NCBI GenBank assembly: GCA_031402435.1
Contig: JANNSJ010000039.1
Coordinates: 11,049 to 75,048 of the forward strand
Length of the DNA stretch: 64,000 nucleotides
Source of the DNA: UBA11986 sp031402435
Lineage (GTDB): Bacteria > Bacteroidota > Ignavibacteria > UBA10030 > UBA6906
Reading direction: 5' to 3'
Shown: one piece after another, positions 16,068-25,163 of the stretch
How positions within the stretch are numbered: position 1 is the stretch's first letter
Layout of the letters: the number at the start of each line of letters is the position of its first letter
Notes under the pieces: generated by a model
The model's input: only the letters and a program-made list of their open reading frames with translations
Told to the model about the DNA's origin: nothing
Databases searched by the model: none
Position numbers and translations under genes: made by a program

Positions 16068-16841
16068 ATGAAACGACGCCTGTCCCTGCTTCTTCTTTTC
16101 ATGGTTATCACCACCACGTTTGTGTTTGCACAACAGGAAGAAGAGCCGCCGATTCCGCCGAAGCGTTCCAAGGCGGCAAAGATTGGCGCGTTTGGCGGTT
16201 TTACGCCCAGCTGGCTGTTCGTTGACGTCAAGCCTATAAATGATGTTCTTGTGCCGGCGGGCGGTGCAGCATTCAAAGATGACGGTGTGTTTCTCTGGGG
16301 TGGTGGCGGAGCGGCGTATATCATGCTTGTGCCAAACCTTCGTGTTGGTGGTGTGGGGATGAGTGGAACAATCAAAAGCACGCGGCTTGATCCATTTGGC
16401 GTCAGGCGTGATGCAGAGTTGCACGTCGGGTTTGGTGGCGTAACCGTGGAATACACGGTTCCCATTGTCGAACGCCTTGATGTTTCGTTCGGAACAATGA
16501 TTGGCGGTGGAGGCATTGATATTGTCCTGCGTCAGGATAACGGCGGGAATAAAAGCTGGGGACAGGAGTGGACAAACTATGGATCCGGGAGCTATCAGAC
16601 GCTCGGGCAGATCAACAACATCAAACGAACACTTTCAGGATCGTACTTTGTTTGGGTTCCCTCGGTGAATGTTGAGTATGCGATTCTTGCATGGGTCGGT
16701 GTTCGTGTGGGTGCAAGCTACGTTGGGATGTCCGCACCCTCATGGAAACTTGATGACAACAATGAACTTCTTGGAGTGCCGAGCAGCGTGAGCGGGAAAG
16801 GCTTTATGATTAACGCGGGATTGTTTGTGGGAACGTTCTGA
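16068..16841 (+). CDS. Secreted or outer-membrane beta-barrel protein, unknown function
   Basis: The start is the ATG at 16068 (a TTG sits just before it), behind CCGGAGG. The 257-residue product has a signal peptide ending F-V-F-A-Q and then a Pro/Glu-rich stretch (Q-E-E-E-P-P-I-P-P). Glycine-rich amphipathic strands follow (W-G-G-G-G-A-A-Y-I, V-G-G-V-G-M-S-G) and the end is G-L-F-V-G-T-F, terminal phenylalanine included, as expected for a small outer-membrane barrel. I recognise no specific family. It has its own predicted promoter. Confidence 0.7.
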   Translation: MKRRLSLLLLFMVITTTFVFAQQEEEPPIPPKRSKAAKIGAFGGFTPSWLFVDVKPINDVLVPAGGAAFKDDGVFLWGGGGAAYIMLVPNLRVGGVGMSGTIKSTRLDPFGVRRDAELHVGFGGVTVEYTVPIVERLDVSFGTMIGGGGIDIVLRQDNGGNKSWGQEWTNYGSGSYQTLGQINNIKRTLSGSYFVWVPSVNVEYAILAWVGVRVGASYVGMSAPSWKLDDNNELLGVPSSVSGKGFMINAGLFVGTF

Positions 16842-16879
16842 GATGAGGTTGTAGAGTTCCTTGAGTTTCTGGAGTTGGG

Positions 16880-18580
16880 CTACTCTTTCTTCTCAACGAA
16901 TTGAGTTCCTCTCCATTCTACAAACATCTCCTTGCACCGGTTGCGTTGATACTTTCCTGTTGATGTTACTGGAATGGTACTACCGAAGACCACAACCTTG
17001 GGTGACTTGACAAACTGCAAACGCTTGCGGCAGTATTCCACTACGTGTGACTCTGTAAGTTCCGCTCCATTCTTCAGCTTTACGTAAGCGCCGATCTCTT
17101 CGCCGTACCAATCGTTTTCAAATCCAACCGCAATGCCTGCCTCTATGCCGGGCATGTTCATCAGCACTTCATCGATTTCAAATGGAGAGATGTTGACGCC
17201 ACCGCGAATGATAAGCTCCTTGATCCTTCCTGTAATAAAAAAGAACTTCCTCGCCTGATCGTCATACATGAAGAACCCCTCGTCACCGCTTCTGAACCAG
17301 CCATGGGCGAAGGTCTTCTCGTTCGCGTCAGCGTTCTGAAAGTAGTACTTCATCACGTTGTGGCCTCGGATGACGATTTCTCCACGTTCACCTTCCCCCA
17401 ACTCGTTGCCGTGTTCATCATGGATTGCCATTTCGTTGACAGGCAACGGAACGCCGATGGAAGGGAAACCATGCTTTGAGAGCCACATCTTGTGTTCACC
17501 GAGGGGCAGGTCTATGGGGAGGAAGCACGAGTAGCACGTTGTTTCGGAAAGCCCATAGCCGTGGATAATCGGGATCTTGAACTCATGCTCGAACTTGAGG
17601 GCAAGCTCCACGGTCAGCGGCCCCGCGCCGCAAATGATGTGGCGGAAGTGCAGAAGCTTGTACGCTTCCATGGAGAGCTTTGCGTGAAGGAGGAACTGCA
17701 GGAGTGTGGGCACAACGCTGACGATCGTGACCTTTTCCATGCTGATACGCTCGAAGAACTTGTCGCTGTGGAATTTCTGGTTGAGGACAACGCCGCTTCC
17801 CGCATACAGTGGCGTCATGAGCGTGACAACGGTGCCATTGACGTGGTGAATCGGTAGTACGCACATCATTCGCTGGTCTTCCGAAATGCGATGCCACTCG
17901 GCAATCGCCATTGCATCCACGAGGAGGTTGTATTGCAACAGGACAACGGCCTTCGGATTGCCGGTTGTGCCTGACGTATAAACGATAAGAGCCTCGTCAG
18001 CAAGTGTGACGGCTTTCTTTGGTACGAAATGGAGCGGCTGCTTGATCAGCTCCGCCTGGAAGTAGGGAAGATTGGGTTTGAGCTTTTTCCCGACTTGGAC
18101 AATTGTCTTCAATGCAGGAGCCTGGGTCTGGAGAGCGCAGATACGCTCAACGAACTGCTCCCGGACGAATGCCAGCGTTGCTTCAGAGTTTTTGAGAATG
18201 TAGGCGATGTTCTTGTCGTCTTCACTGACGTTGACCGGTACAACGACAGCGCCGATCAGGAACGCTGCGAAGTACTGGATGACAACATCAGAATGGTTAA
18301 ACGACACCGTGGCGATTCTATCGCCGGGAGCGATGCCCAACGATTGAAGCAAATTTGCGGTGCGAGTTACCTCCTCGAAGAATTCCCGATACGAATACTC
18401 TTTCCTGTGTCCTTCGTCGTCGTAAAAAATCAGGAACGCTTTCTGCTCGTAACGCTCCACCTGTTGCGCAAGCAGGTCGCCGATGTTTTTATACTGCATC
18501 ATCGGTTGAGTAGGCGGGGTGCCATCAACAGATTGTGCTTGAAAGATTTTGTCCAGTACTGATTCGGAAATATCGGACAT
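16880..18580 (-). CDS. AMP-forming acyl-CoA synthetase/ligase
   Basis: The 566-residue enzyme activates a carboxylic acid with ATP and loads CoA. Visible ANL-superfamily motifs are the P-loop Y-T-S-G-T-T-G-N-P-K, the G-Y-G-L-S-E-T-T motif, the hinge aspartate in W-F-R-S-G-D-E-G-F, G-R-I-K-E-L-I-I-R-G-G and the C-terminal catalytic lysine in S-T-G-K-Y-Q-R. The substrate cannot be read; long-chain, aryl and citronellyl acids are all possible. It lies downstream of homogentisate dioxygenase on the same strand with a 106-base gap, so it may act in the same aromatic degradation or be independent. Confidence 0.9.
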   Translation of the reverse strand: MSDISESVLDKIFQAQSVDGTPPTQPMMQYKNIGDLLAQQVERYEQKAFLIFYDDEGHRKEYSYREFFEEVTRTANLLQSLGIAPGDRIATVSFNHSDVVIQYFAAFLIGAVVVPVNVSEDDKNIAYILKNSEATLAFVREQFVERICALQTQAPALKTIVQVGKKLKPNLPYFQAELIKQPLHFVPKKAVTLADEALIVYTSGTTGNPKAVVLLQYNLLVDAMAIAEWHRISEDQRMMCVLPIHHVNGTVVTLMTPLYAGSGVVLNQKFHSDKFFERISMEKVTIVSVVPTLLQFLLHAKLSMEAYKLLHFRHIICGAGPLTVELALKFEHEFKIPIIHGYGLSETTCYSCFLPIDLPLGEHKMWLSKHGFPSIGVPLPVNEMAIHDEHGNELGEGERGEIVIRGHNVMKYYFQNADANEKTFAHGWFRSGDEGFFMYDDQARKFFFITGRIKELIIRGGVNISPFEIDEVLMNMPGIEAGIAVGFENDWYGEEIGAYVKLKNGAELTESHVVEYCRKRLQFVKSPKVVVFGSTIPVTSTGKYQRNRCKEMFVEWRGTQFVEKKE

Positions 18581-18686
18581 GGATAGTGCAGGTGTGGGAT
18601 GCGTTGGTTGTGGTTGTTAATACACCATAGAAACGGAAAACAACCAGTTCAACACTACGGTTTTCAATTCTCGACTCGGCGTGACA

Positions 18687-19805
18687 TCACTTTGCCACTT
18701 CCTCGGGTTTCTCCATCCAACTCATCCAATATTCTTTCCATTCCACGTCTTCGCCGTGTGGAAGGATATGAATGGGATTGAGTCCGTCGAGCATGACGGC
18801 GTATTCATCGGTGTGAGTCTTCTTGGCTTGATTCCTGAGAGCCTTGGGATGTGGCCCGTGGTGAATGCCGCGTGGATGTAACGTCACCATTCCGGGTTTG
18901 ATATTATCGCGGCTGAAGAAATTCCCATCATGATAAAAAATGAACTCATCATAATCCGTGTTGCGATGGAAGAAGGGAACTTTGAGCGCGGCGGGATCCT
19001 CTTCCAGTGGGCGGGGGAGAAAGCTGCACACGTATGCGCCCTGAGTTGCAAACGTGGTGTGTGCGCTGGGAGGCAGATGTCCACGGTGACTCATAATCGG
19101 ACGGATGTCTCTCATGTTCAGTTTCCACGTCGTCAGGTCGCCTTTCCATCCAACAACATCAATCGGATTGAAGGGATACCACACGGAAGAGAATTCCTCT
19201 TCAACTTTGATTCGAACTTCCCACTCACGGTTGTCGTCGAGGTACGGTTGTGGTTCGGGAGTGGTGATCACTGCGGGATCATACAACGCGTGTTGGCCAA
19301 TGAGTCCCTTGTCCGGTTGCTCAAATTCCGTCTTCGATTCAACAATGAGGAAGAAGTTATCCTTCGTCTTCGGAACAACCCGGTACGTGACAGCTCGCGG
19401 GATGTTGATGTAGTCACCCTTTTCGAAGGTGAGCGGCCCAAAGTCCGACTCAATGACTCCTTCACCGCGATGTACGAAATACAGTTCATCGCCGTCAGCG
19501 TTGCGCATATAGAACGGCATCGGCTCGGAGCGACGTGAGACGAAGAGCTTCACATCCTGGTTACCCATGAATGCCACGGGAGAACCTTTTGGGTCGGTCT
19601 GATCGGTTGGCGTGAGATTGTTCAGGTCGAGGCAGTGCGGACGCAGCTTTCCTTCAAACCGGATCCAACCGGTGGGAGGATGCGTGTGGTACAAGTGTGC
19701 AGACTTTCCGAAGAAGCCTTTGCGGCCATGCTCTTCTTCAAACGTACCGTCGGGAAGTCCGACATGAGCCTGCGATGCTATCTTTCCCTTCTTCAGTGGG
19801 TACAT
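18687..19805 (-). CDS. hmgA: Homogentisate 1,2-dioxygenase
   Basis: Fe(II) cupin enzyme that opens the homogentisate ring to 4-maleylacetoacetate. The 372-residue protein begins M-Y-P-L-K-K-G and includes Y-H-T-H-P-P-T-G-W, E-L-Y-F-V-H-R-G-E-G and the C-terminal iron-binding stretch H-P-R-G-I-H-H-G-P-H-P, followed by D-E-Y-A-V-M-L-D. It is shorter than the animal and Pseudomonas enzymes (about 430-440 residues), as in the compact bacterial branch. A predicted promoter lies at 19861-19891. HPPD, the preceding enzyme in tyrosine breakdown, is 2.4 kb upstream on the same strand with two T9SS cargo genes in between. Related cupin oxygenases are possible, but the neighbourhood supports this call. 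Confidence 0.85.
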   Translation of the reverse strand: MYPLKKGKIASQAHVGLPDGTFEEEHGRKGFFGKSAHLYHTHPPTGWIRFEGKLRPHCLDLNNLTPTDQTDPKGSPVAFMGNQDVKLFVSRRSEPMPFYMRNADGDELYFVHRGEGVIESDFGPLTFEKGDYINIPRAVTYRVVPKTKDNFFLIVESKTEFEQPDKGLIGQHALYDPAVITTPEPQPYLDDNREWEVRIKVEEEFSSVWYPFNPIDVVGWKGDLTTWKLNMRDIRPIMSHRGHLPPSAHTTFATQGAYVCSFLPRPLEEDPAALKVPFFHRNTDYDEFIFYHDGNFFSRDNIKPGMVTLHPRGIHHGPHPKALRNQAKKTHTDEYAVMLDGLNPIHILPHGEDVEWKEYWMSWMEKPEEVAK

Positions 19806-19860
19806 GAACTCTCCTTTTGTGCCGAATTGTCAACCGACGGATGTTGGAATAATTGCCACC

Positions 19861-19891
19861 CCAATATACGCGCGGGGAATGAGAACGGCAA
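19861..19891 (-). promoter_or_regulatory. Predicted Bacteroidota-type promoter for hmgA
   Basis: On the minus strand: TTG (19891-19889), 20 bases, TATATTGG (19868-19861), ending 55 bases before the hmgA start. Confidence 0.5.
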
Positions 19892-19928
19892 ATCGAAAAT
19901 GCTGCCCACTCGGTAGGCGATATGGTAG

Positions 19929-21155
19929 CTACTTGAGTATAATGAGCCGTTTGGCATCGGTGAACTCGCCCGCATGCAGCCGGTAAAGATACATACCACT
20001 TGGCAGGTTGCGTGCATTGAATTCTGCTCTGTGGTCTCCGCCTTGGAGTAGGTCGTTCACCAATGTTGCAACTTCCTGTCCAAGTACGTTGTACACTTTC
20101 AGTGTCACGAAGCGAGTTTCAGGGATTTGAAACCGGATATTCGTTACGGGATTGAACGGGTTGGGATAGTTCTGTTCCAGATTGTAGTTCGCCGGCACCT
20201 GGTGTGATACTTCGTTGTCAACATCGGTGAGCTCGGAGACCGGCCGACGGTATACGCCGACGCCGAAATAATTCACAAAGGCAAATGTCCCTGCAATCTG
20301 AAGTGTGTTCCAGATCGATCCAGGAAGCCCGGTGATATCGGCGGGGGTCCAAGATTGTCCGTCATTCGTCGATCGATCAATTGAATCACCGACCGCATAG
20401 ACCGTCGATCCATTCTTTGAAAGCCCGTACACCGAAGGCCCCGTGCGAACTTTTGTCCACGTTGTGCCGAGATCAGTGGAGAGGAAGATGCCGGATTGTG
20501 TACTCGCTCCTGACACTCCAACAATAAGCGAGTTGCCGCTCGCAATGAGAGCATTCTTGTTTTGAGAACTAATTACACCCGGGTCAGAAGCCCAACTTGT
20601 GCCCCCGTCTGTAGAAATGTATACGCCCAGATTTTGATGGCAGATAAAGAGGTTCGTCCCGATCTTCGCCACCCCTGTCATCGTTTGCGTTGTCGGAAGT
20701 CCGTTTGCCGTTTTGGTCCATGTGGCACCATTGTCGGTTGATATCCCGAACGCAGAAGTGAATCCAAACGCCGCGTACACTGAATTGCCTTCGGCGTAGA
20801 GGGCCGTTGCGTATTGATTGGCCGGGACACCGCTTGTTGTCTGCACCCACGTTGCGCCGCTGTTGGATGAACGCCAGATTCCCGCCGCATCGCCGGCTGC
20901 CACAAGATAGTTTCCGCTTCTTACAATACTATAGAAATTAGTGAAGGTTGGGAGTCCACTACTGCTTGATGTCCAGTTCACCCCGAGGTTCGTGCTTTTG
21001 AATACGCTCGTAATTGAACCGGCGTACAAAGTTGTTGTATCTGCATACAATGCACCAATGGACTGATTGGTCATTCCCGTGATCATCTGTGTCCATTGGG
21101 CCTGAGCGCTGCATGTTCCCATAAACAGGCCAATCACAACAAAGAAATGCTTCAT
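19929..21155 (-). CDS. T9SS cargo protein with BNR/Ycf48-like beta-propeller repeats
   Basis: The 408-residue protein has a signal peptide (F-F-V-V-I-G-L-F-M-G-T-C-S-A-Q-A), then repeated S-T-D-N/G-G-x-x-W units (for example I-S-T-D-N-G-A-T-W, S-T-D-G-G-T-S-W, L-S-T-D-L-G-T-T-W) that form a six- or seven-bladed propeller. The last 75 residues are a type A sorting domain: N-Y-P-N-P-F-N-P, V-Y-N-V-L-G-Q-E-V-A, G-M-Y-L-Y-R-L and a final L-I-I-L-K. It should be exported and anchored or released by the type IX system. The ligand is unknown. Confidence 0.85.
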   Translation of the reverse strand: MKHFFVVIGLFMGTCSAQAQWTQMITGMTNQSIGALYADTTTLYAGSITSVFKSTNLGVNWTSSSSGLPTFTNFYSIVRSGNYLVAAGDAAGIWRSSNSGATWVQTTSGVPANQYATALYAEGNSVYAAFGFTSAFGISTDNGATWTKTANGLPTTQTMTGVAKIGTNLFICHQNLGVYISTDGGTSWASDPGVISSQNKNALIASGNSLIVGVSGASTQSGIFLSTDLGTTWTKVRTGPSVYGLSKNGSTVYAVGDSIDRSTNDGQSWTPADITGLPGSIWNTLQIAGTFAFVNYFGVGVYRRPVSELTDVDNEVSHQVPANYNLEQNYPNPFNPVTNIRFQIPETRFVTLKVYNVLGQEVATLVNDLLQGGDHRAEFNARNLPSGMYLYRLHAGEFTDAKRLIILK

Positions 21156-21272
21156 GACGGAGTCTCCTTGAAAGTTGTGGCGACTGAGCTAATGTCGCGT
21201 TGTCGTAGACCTCCGGCACGTTTCCTCAATCACGCAGCTCGACAAAAGTGTTTGATATTCCTGACGATGTGT

Positions 21273-22124
21273 TTACTTCAGCAACGTCATTCTTCTCACA
21301 TCAACAAAATCGCCGGCTTGAAGCCGATAGAAATAGGTGCCACCAGGCAAGTTGTTTGCGTCGAATTCTGCTCTGTATCTTCCGCCCGGTAGTTGCTCGT
21401 TCACAAGCATGGCAACTTCCTGTCCAAGCAGGTTGTACACTCGTAACGTTACACGACGGGAGTCAGGGATTTGGAATTGGATCTTTGTTGTGGGATTGAA
21501 TGGATTCGGGAAATTCTGATGGAGAACAAACGAGTTCGGCCGGTTGCCTCCAAGATCACTGACGCCTGCGGTCGCACCATAGGCAAGGTCATCCACTGTG
21601 AAGGTACTGCCAATATTTACCTGCAGGACATTTGAAATCATAAAGCCGATATGAGCAGTATCGGGAGTTTCTCCTGTCGTATAGGTAATATTCGCAACAA
21701 ACTCCCTGTATGTTGTCTGAGTTGCTCCCGCCGTGAATGCGCCGGCACCCATTATGACACCGTTTTTCTGGAAGCCAGCGGAGACGATGAAGATGTCATC
21801 AGCGCCGGGAGTGTACTTGTACCAGCCATGCAAGGCTGCCGGTCGCGAACTGATCGGAAATCCACCGCCGTCAGTACCTGAAAAGAGAGAGGGCGCAAAG
21901 GGGAAACCGCTGAACGAAACAACGGTTCCTTGCGCAGCAGATGAACCGGCATGGGCGCTCGATGATTGGGTAACAGGGGCAACCATCGTTGGAACATTTG
22001 AGGTGAACCAACCCGTTGGATCTCCTCCCGACCACGTTTCAAAGCTCGCATATGGAATTGGCTGGGCGAACGCTCCCAACGAAAAGAGTACAAACACGAC
22101 GCAACATAGAACAAGGTGTTTCAT
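21273..22124 (-). CDS. T9SS cargo protein, possible carbohydrate-binding-like domain
   Basis: The start is placed at ATG 22124, behind AAGGAAGGG; 11 more codons are open upstream without a ribosome site. The 283-residue product has a signal peptide (V-F-V-L-F-S-L-G-A-F-A-Q), then a domain beginning Y-A-S-F-E-T-W-S-G-G-D-P-T-G-W, a start often seen in secreted PCMD-like or jelly-roll modules, and ends with N-F-P-N-P-F-N-P, V-Y-N-L-L-G-Q-E-V and G-T-Y-F-Y-R-L. It lies 46 bases after hppD and 117 bases before the next T9SS gene on the same strand. Confidence 0.8.
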   Translation of the reverse strand: MKHLVLCCVVFVLFSLGAFAQPIPYASFETWSGGDPTGWFTSNVPTMVAPVTQSSSAHAGSSAAQGTVVSFSGFPFAPSLFSGTDGGGFPISSRPAALHGWYKYTPGADDIFIVSAGFQKNGVIMGAGAFTAGATQTTYREFVANITYTTGETPDTAHIGFMISNVLQVNIGSTFTVDDLAYGATAGVSDLGGNRPNSFVLHQNFPNPFNPTTKIQFQIPDSRRVTLRVYNLLGQEVAMLVNEQLPGGRYRAEFDANNLPGGTYFYRLQAGDFVDVRRMTLLK

Positions 22125-22170
22125 GGCTGTTCCCTTCCTTTTGATGAGAGAGTACATTCAAAACGACCTC

Positions 22171-23301
22171 TTAGAGATTTCCGCGCAACTCCTGTTCTCG
22201 TTCAATAGCTTCAAACAACGCTTTGAAGTTCCCTTTGCCGAAACTCCGGCTTCCTTTTCGCTGGATGATTTCATAGAACAACGTCGGGCGATCTTCAACA
22301 GGCTTGGTGAAGATCTGAAGCATGTAGCCTTCGTCGTCCCGGTCAACGAGAATTCCGAGCCTGCTCAATTCGCTAATCGGTTCATCAATCTTGCCGACCC
22401 GTGAGGTGAGTTCCTCGTAGTAGGTGTTTGGTACGCGAAGGAATTGCACCCCCTGGCTGGTGAGTTTTGAGACAGTGTCGATGATATTGTCCGTAGCCAT
22501 GGCGATGTGTTGCACTCCCGGACCGTGGTAGAACTCGATGTATTCTTCGATCTGGGATTTACGCTTTCCATGTGCAGGCTCGTTGATGGGGAACTTGATT
22601 CGATCATTCCCGTTTGCCATTACTTTGGACATTAGGGCGGAGTATTCCGTGCTGATATCGTTATCATCAAAATGCTGATAGAGCTTGAAGCCCATGACAT
22701 CTTCATAGAACTTCACCCAAATATTCATCTGGTTCCAGCCGACGTTGCCGACCATGTGGTCGATGTACTTCAGTCCCACAGGACGAGAGACGACATCGAC
22801 GCCTTCGACAGCTTTGTAACCCGGCATGAATACGCCTTTGTAGTTCCTCCGTTCGACGAACGTATGGATGGTATCGCCATAGATGGCAATTGCAGACTTT
22901 CGGACTTCTCCGAACTCATCCTTGATTGTCGTAGGCTCCATCACGCCCTTGGCGCCGCGTCGTGTGGTTTCCCTGTAAGCAGTCCCGGCTTCATCCACCC
23001 AGAGAGCGATGTCGTGAACACCATCTCCATGAAGTTTGATGTGGCCCATGATCGGATGATCGGGTTGCATCGGCGTTGTCAGGACAAGCCGTACTTTGTC
23101 CTGCTGAAGAACATAGGACGCCTTGTCCCGTACGCCAGTCTCCGGCCCGCAGTAGGCGACAAGTTTGAATCCGAACGCCGAGCGGTAGAAGTGTGCAGAT
23201 TGTTTTGCATTGCCAACGTAGAACTCGACGTAGTCTGTCCCGTTGAGGGGGAGGAAGTCGACATGCTGTTCGGTGGCGGTAGCTGTTTTTGCATCAGGCA
23301 T
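22171..23301 (-). CDS. hppD: 4-hydroxyphenylpyruvate dioxygenase
   Basis: Fe(II) enzyme converting 4-hydroxyphenylpyruvate to homogentisate. The 376-residue protein has two VOC-type halves. The first starts D-Y-V-E-F-Y-V-G-N-A-K-Q-S-A. The catalytic half includes I-D-H-M-V-G-N-V (first iron histidine), P-G-V-Q-H-I-A-M-A-T-D (second) and F-Y-E-I-I-Q-R-K-G near the C-terminus (the glutamate ligand), with F-G-K-G-N-F as the conserved end. It sits between a lipoprotein gene and a T9SS gene on the minus strand. With the aminotransferase at 23996 and HmgA at 18687 it forms a tyrosine catabolic set. Homogentisate could also feed quinone or pigment formation. Confidence 0.93.
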   Translation of the reverse strand: MPDAKTATATEQHVDFLPLNGTDYVEFYVGNAKQSAHFYRSAFGFKLVAYCGPETGVRDKASYVLQQDKVRLVLTTPMQPDHPIMGHIKLHGDGVHDIALWVDEAGTAYRETTRRGAKGVMEPTTIKDEFGEVRKSAIAIYGDTIHTFVERRNYKGVFMPGYKAVEGVDVVSRPVGLKYIDHMVGNVGWNQMNIWVKFYEDVMGFKLYQHFDDNDISTEYSALMSKVMANGNDRIKFPINEPAHGKRKSQIEEYIEFYHGPGVQHIAMATDNIIDTVSKLTSQGVQFLRVPNTYYEELTSRVGKIDEPISELSRLGILVDRDDEGYMLQIFTKPVEDRPTLFYEIIQRKGSRSFGKGNFKALFEAIEREQELRGNL

Positions 23302-23357
23302 TTTCTTGCTCCTTGTTATTTCACAGGAATCCGAAATCTCAAATCCACAATCTCAAA

Positions 23358-23966
23358 TCATCTAAATTCTCTATCCACAATATCAATCTCTCCGGGATAA
23401 GTAATCGGACCAAAGTCGGTCTTGATCGTCGGTTTTGCGCGTAACATTAGACGGCTTGGCGAACTGTTTGCTCCGCCAAGCGCAAGTGCAAGGTTGATGA
23501 TATGATCGTAGCCCTTGTCCTTGAAGAATTTTACAAGATCCAGACTCATCCGCAAGGGGATTGTGGACTCCTGTCCCGTACCGGGTATGGTAATGGGGGA
23601 TGCGATATCGCCGTTGATGGTTGTTGCGTTGTCGATGACCAGGGTCCATGCAAAGCTCGAGAGTGTGGCGGCTGATTTCGGTGAGCCTCCGGTACCGTCA
23701 TTGTGATTCACGGCTGCAACGTTGACGGTGAACGATGCGGGAAGTTGACCGCTTGCAAACGCGGCAGCAAGGGTGATTCCATCCATAACGCTGATGCCCG
23801 ATTTCCCCGTAAGGGACACCCCGGCGAGGGTGAAGCTGTTCACGTTCGCAAGCTTGAACTGACACCGTGAAAGATTTGTCACGGCATTCTGGATCTCCTT
23901 CATGACGTTGCATGAAAGTGTGCCGAGGCTGAGCATCAGTACAACAACAATTGTTCTCTTGGTCAT
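23358..23966 (-). CDS. Lipoprotein, LEA-type-2-like
   Basis: Start taken at ATG 23966 (M-T-K-R-T-I-V-V-V-L), which gives a clean signal ending L-G-T-L-S-C, a lipobox; an alternative TTG at 23999 would overlap the aminotransferase stop. The 202-residue product contains L-S-R-C-Q-F-K-L-A-N-V-N and N-V-A-A-V-N-H-N-D-G, patterns of the immunoglobulin-like LEA14/WHy fold. I cannot assign a function. It is sandwiched between the HisC-family gene and hppD, probably in one transcript. Confidence 0.65.
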   Translation of the reverse strand: MTKRTIVVVLMLSLGTLSCNVMKEIQNAVTNLSRCQFKLANVNSFTLAGVSLTGKSGISVMDGITLAAAFASGQLPASFTVNVAAVNHNDGTGGSPKSAATLSSFAWTLVIDNATTINGDIASPITIPGTGQESTIPLRMSLDLVKFFKDKGYDHIINLALALGGANSSPSRLMLRAKPTIKTDFGPITYPGEIDIVDREFR

Positions 23967-23995
23967 GTGGTACCGATTGTTAACGTATGTGTGAT

Positions 23996-25093
23996 TCAAT
24001 CCCGAACCTTCTCGAGAACTTTTTGCAATGACTGGACGAGCCGTTCATTTTCTTGTTGAGTGCCGATTGTGATTCGGACGCAGTGCGGAAGTCTAAATGC
24101 TTTGAGCGGCCTGATGATGACGCCGAGAGCAAGCAATCCTTCGTACACATGGTTCACCGCTGCTTCATTTGGCATAGGCAAAAGGACAAAATTTGCATCT
24201 GTTCGTATCGGTGTGAGTCCGAGATTCTTAAGCGCGGGAATCATGTACGCTTTCCCTCGTTCATTGACTTCGAGCGAACGTTGGAGGAAATCGGAGTCAC
24301 TCAACGCTGCGATGCCTGCAGCCTGGGCAAGCGTGCTTGGTTCAAACGGCAGTTTCACCTTCAGAAGATTCAAGATCAGCGCTTCGTGAGCAAACCCGTA
24401 ACCGATCCGGACTCCCGCAAGCCCGTATGCCTTGGAGAATGTTCTAAGCGTAATGACATTGTCGTAACGATACTGCATGGAGTCAGGGTAGTCAGGATTA
24501 TTCTGGGCGTATTCAAAGTATGCTTCATCCAGAATGATGAGGACATGCGCTGGCACTTTCTTCATGAACTCATCAAACTCCGCCTTCGAAAAGATTGTGC
24601 CGGTTGGATTGTTGGGATTGGCGAGATAGATGATTTTTGTGTGTACGTTGATTGCAGCAGCAATTGCTTCGAGATCAAAGTGGTAGTTCTTATGCGGGAC
24701 GAGAACCAGCTTCACGCCGCGTGAACGAGCAAGAACGTAAAGCCCTACAAACGTTCCCTCGGATGTCAGCACTTCATCATCGTCACACAGGAATGCGCGG
24801 ATAATGTTGGACATAATGCCTTCCGAACCGCTCCCTGCGATAACGTTGCCAACCTTCAGATGGAATTGCTTGGCCAGTACTTCACGAAGGTCAAGTCCGC
24901 CGTTGGGGTAGAGGTGAAGCTCGTCGAAATGCTGTTTCATCGCTTCAACGGCACGGGGAGATGGTCCGAGAGGGTTCTCGTTCGATGCAAGCTTGATGAC
25001 ATCGGCGATGCCAAGCTCCCGCAGCAGTTCAGCAATTGGCTTGCCGGGCTTGTATGCTTCGAGGGATTCGATGTATGACGGAACGAGAGGCAT
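23996..25093 (-). CDS. hisC: HisC-family PLP aminotransferase
   Basis: The 365-residue fold-type I aminotransferase shows N-E-N-P-L-G-P-S near residue 40, the N-P-N-N-P-T-G motif, D-E-A-Y-F-E-Y and the PLP lysine in T-F-S-K-A-Y-G-L-A-G-V-R-I-G-Y. It is most like histidinol-phosphate aminotransferase, which swaps an amino group between histidinol phosphate and 2-oxoglutarate. No other histidine gene is present in the window. It heads a minus-strand series containing hppD, so it may instead act on tyrosine to give 4-hydroxyphenylpyruvate, as some HisC homologues do. That use is inference from position. A good promoter precedes it. Confidence 0.88.
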   Translation of the reverse strand: MPLVPSYIESLEAYKPGKPIAELLRELGIADVIKLASNENPLGPSPRAVEAMKQHFDELHLYPNGGLDLREVLAKQFHLKVGNVIAGSGSEGIMSNIIRAFLCDDDEVLTSEGTFVGLYVLARSRGVKLVLVPHKNYHFDLEAIAAAINVHTKIIYLANPNNPTGTIFSKAEFDEFMKKVPAHVLIILDEAYFEYAQNNPDYPDSMQYRYDNVITLRTFSKAYGLAGVRIGYGFAHEALILNLLKVKLPFEPSTLAQAAGIAALSDSDFLQRSLEVNERGKAYMIPALKNLGLTPIRTDANFVLLPMPNEAAVNHVYEGLLALGVIIRPLKAFRLPHCVRITIGTQQENERLVQSLQKVLEKVRD

Positions 25094-25120
25094 CGGGCTG
25101 GACTTGTTCGTTTGATTGAT

Positions 25121-25151
25121 TTAAGATAGCAAACATGAGTCCGAGTTGCAA
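25121..25151 (-). promoter_or_regulatory. Predicted Bacteroidota-type promoter for the HisC-family gene
   Basis: On the minus strand: TTG (25151-25149), 20 bases, TATCTTAA (25128-25121), 27 bases before the start codon. It may drive the aminotransferase-lipoprotein-hppD-T9SS series. Confidence 0.55.
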
Positions 25152-25163
25152 CGTAGACATAGC

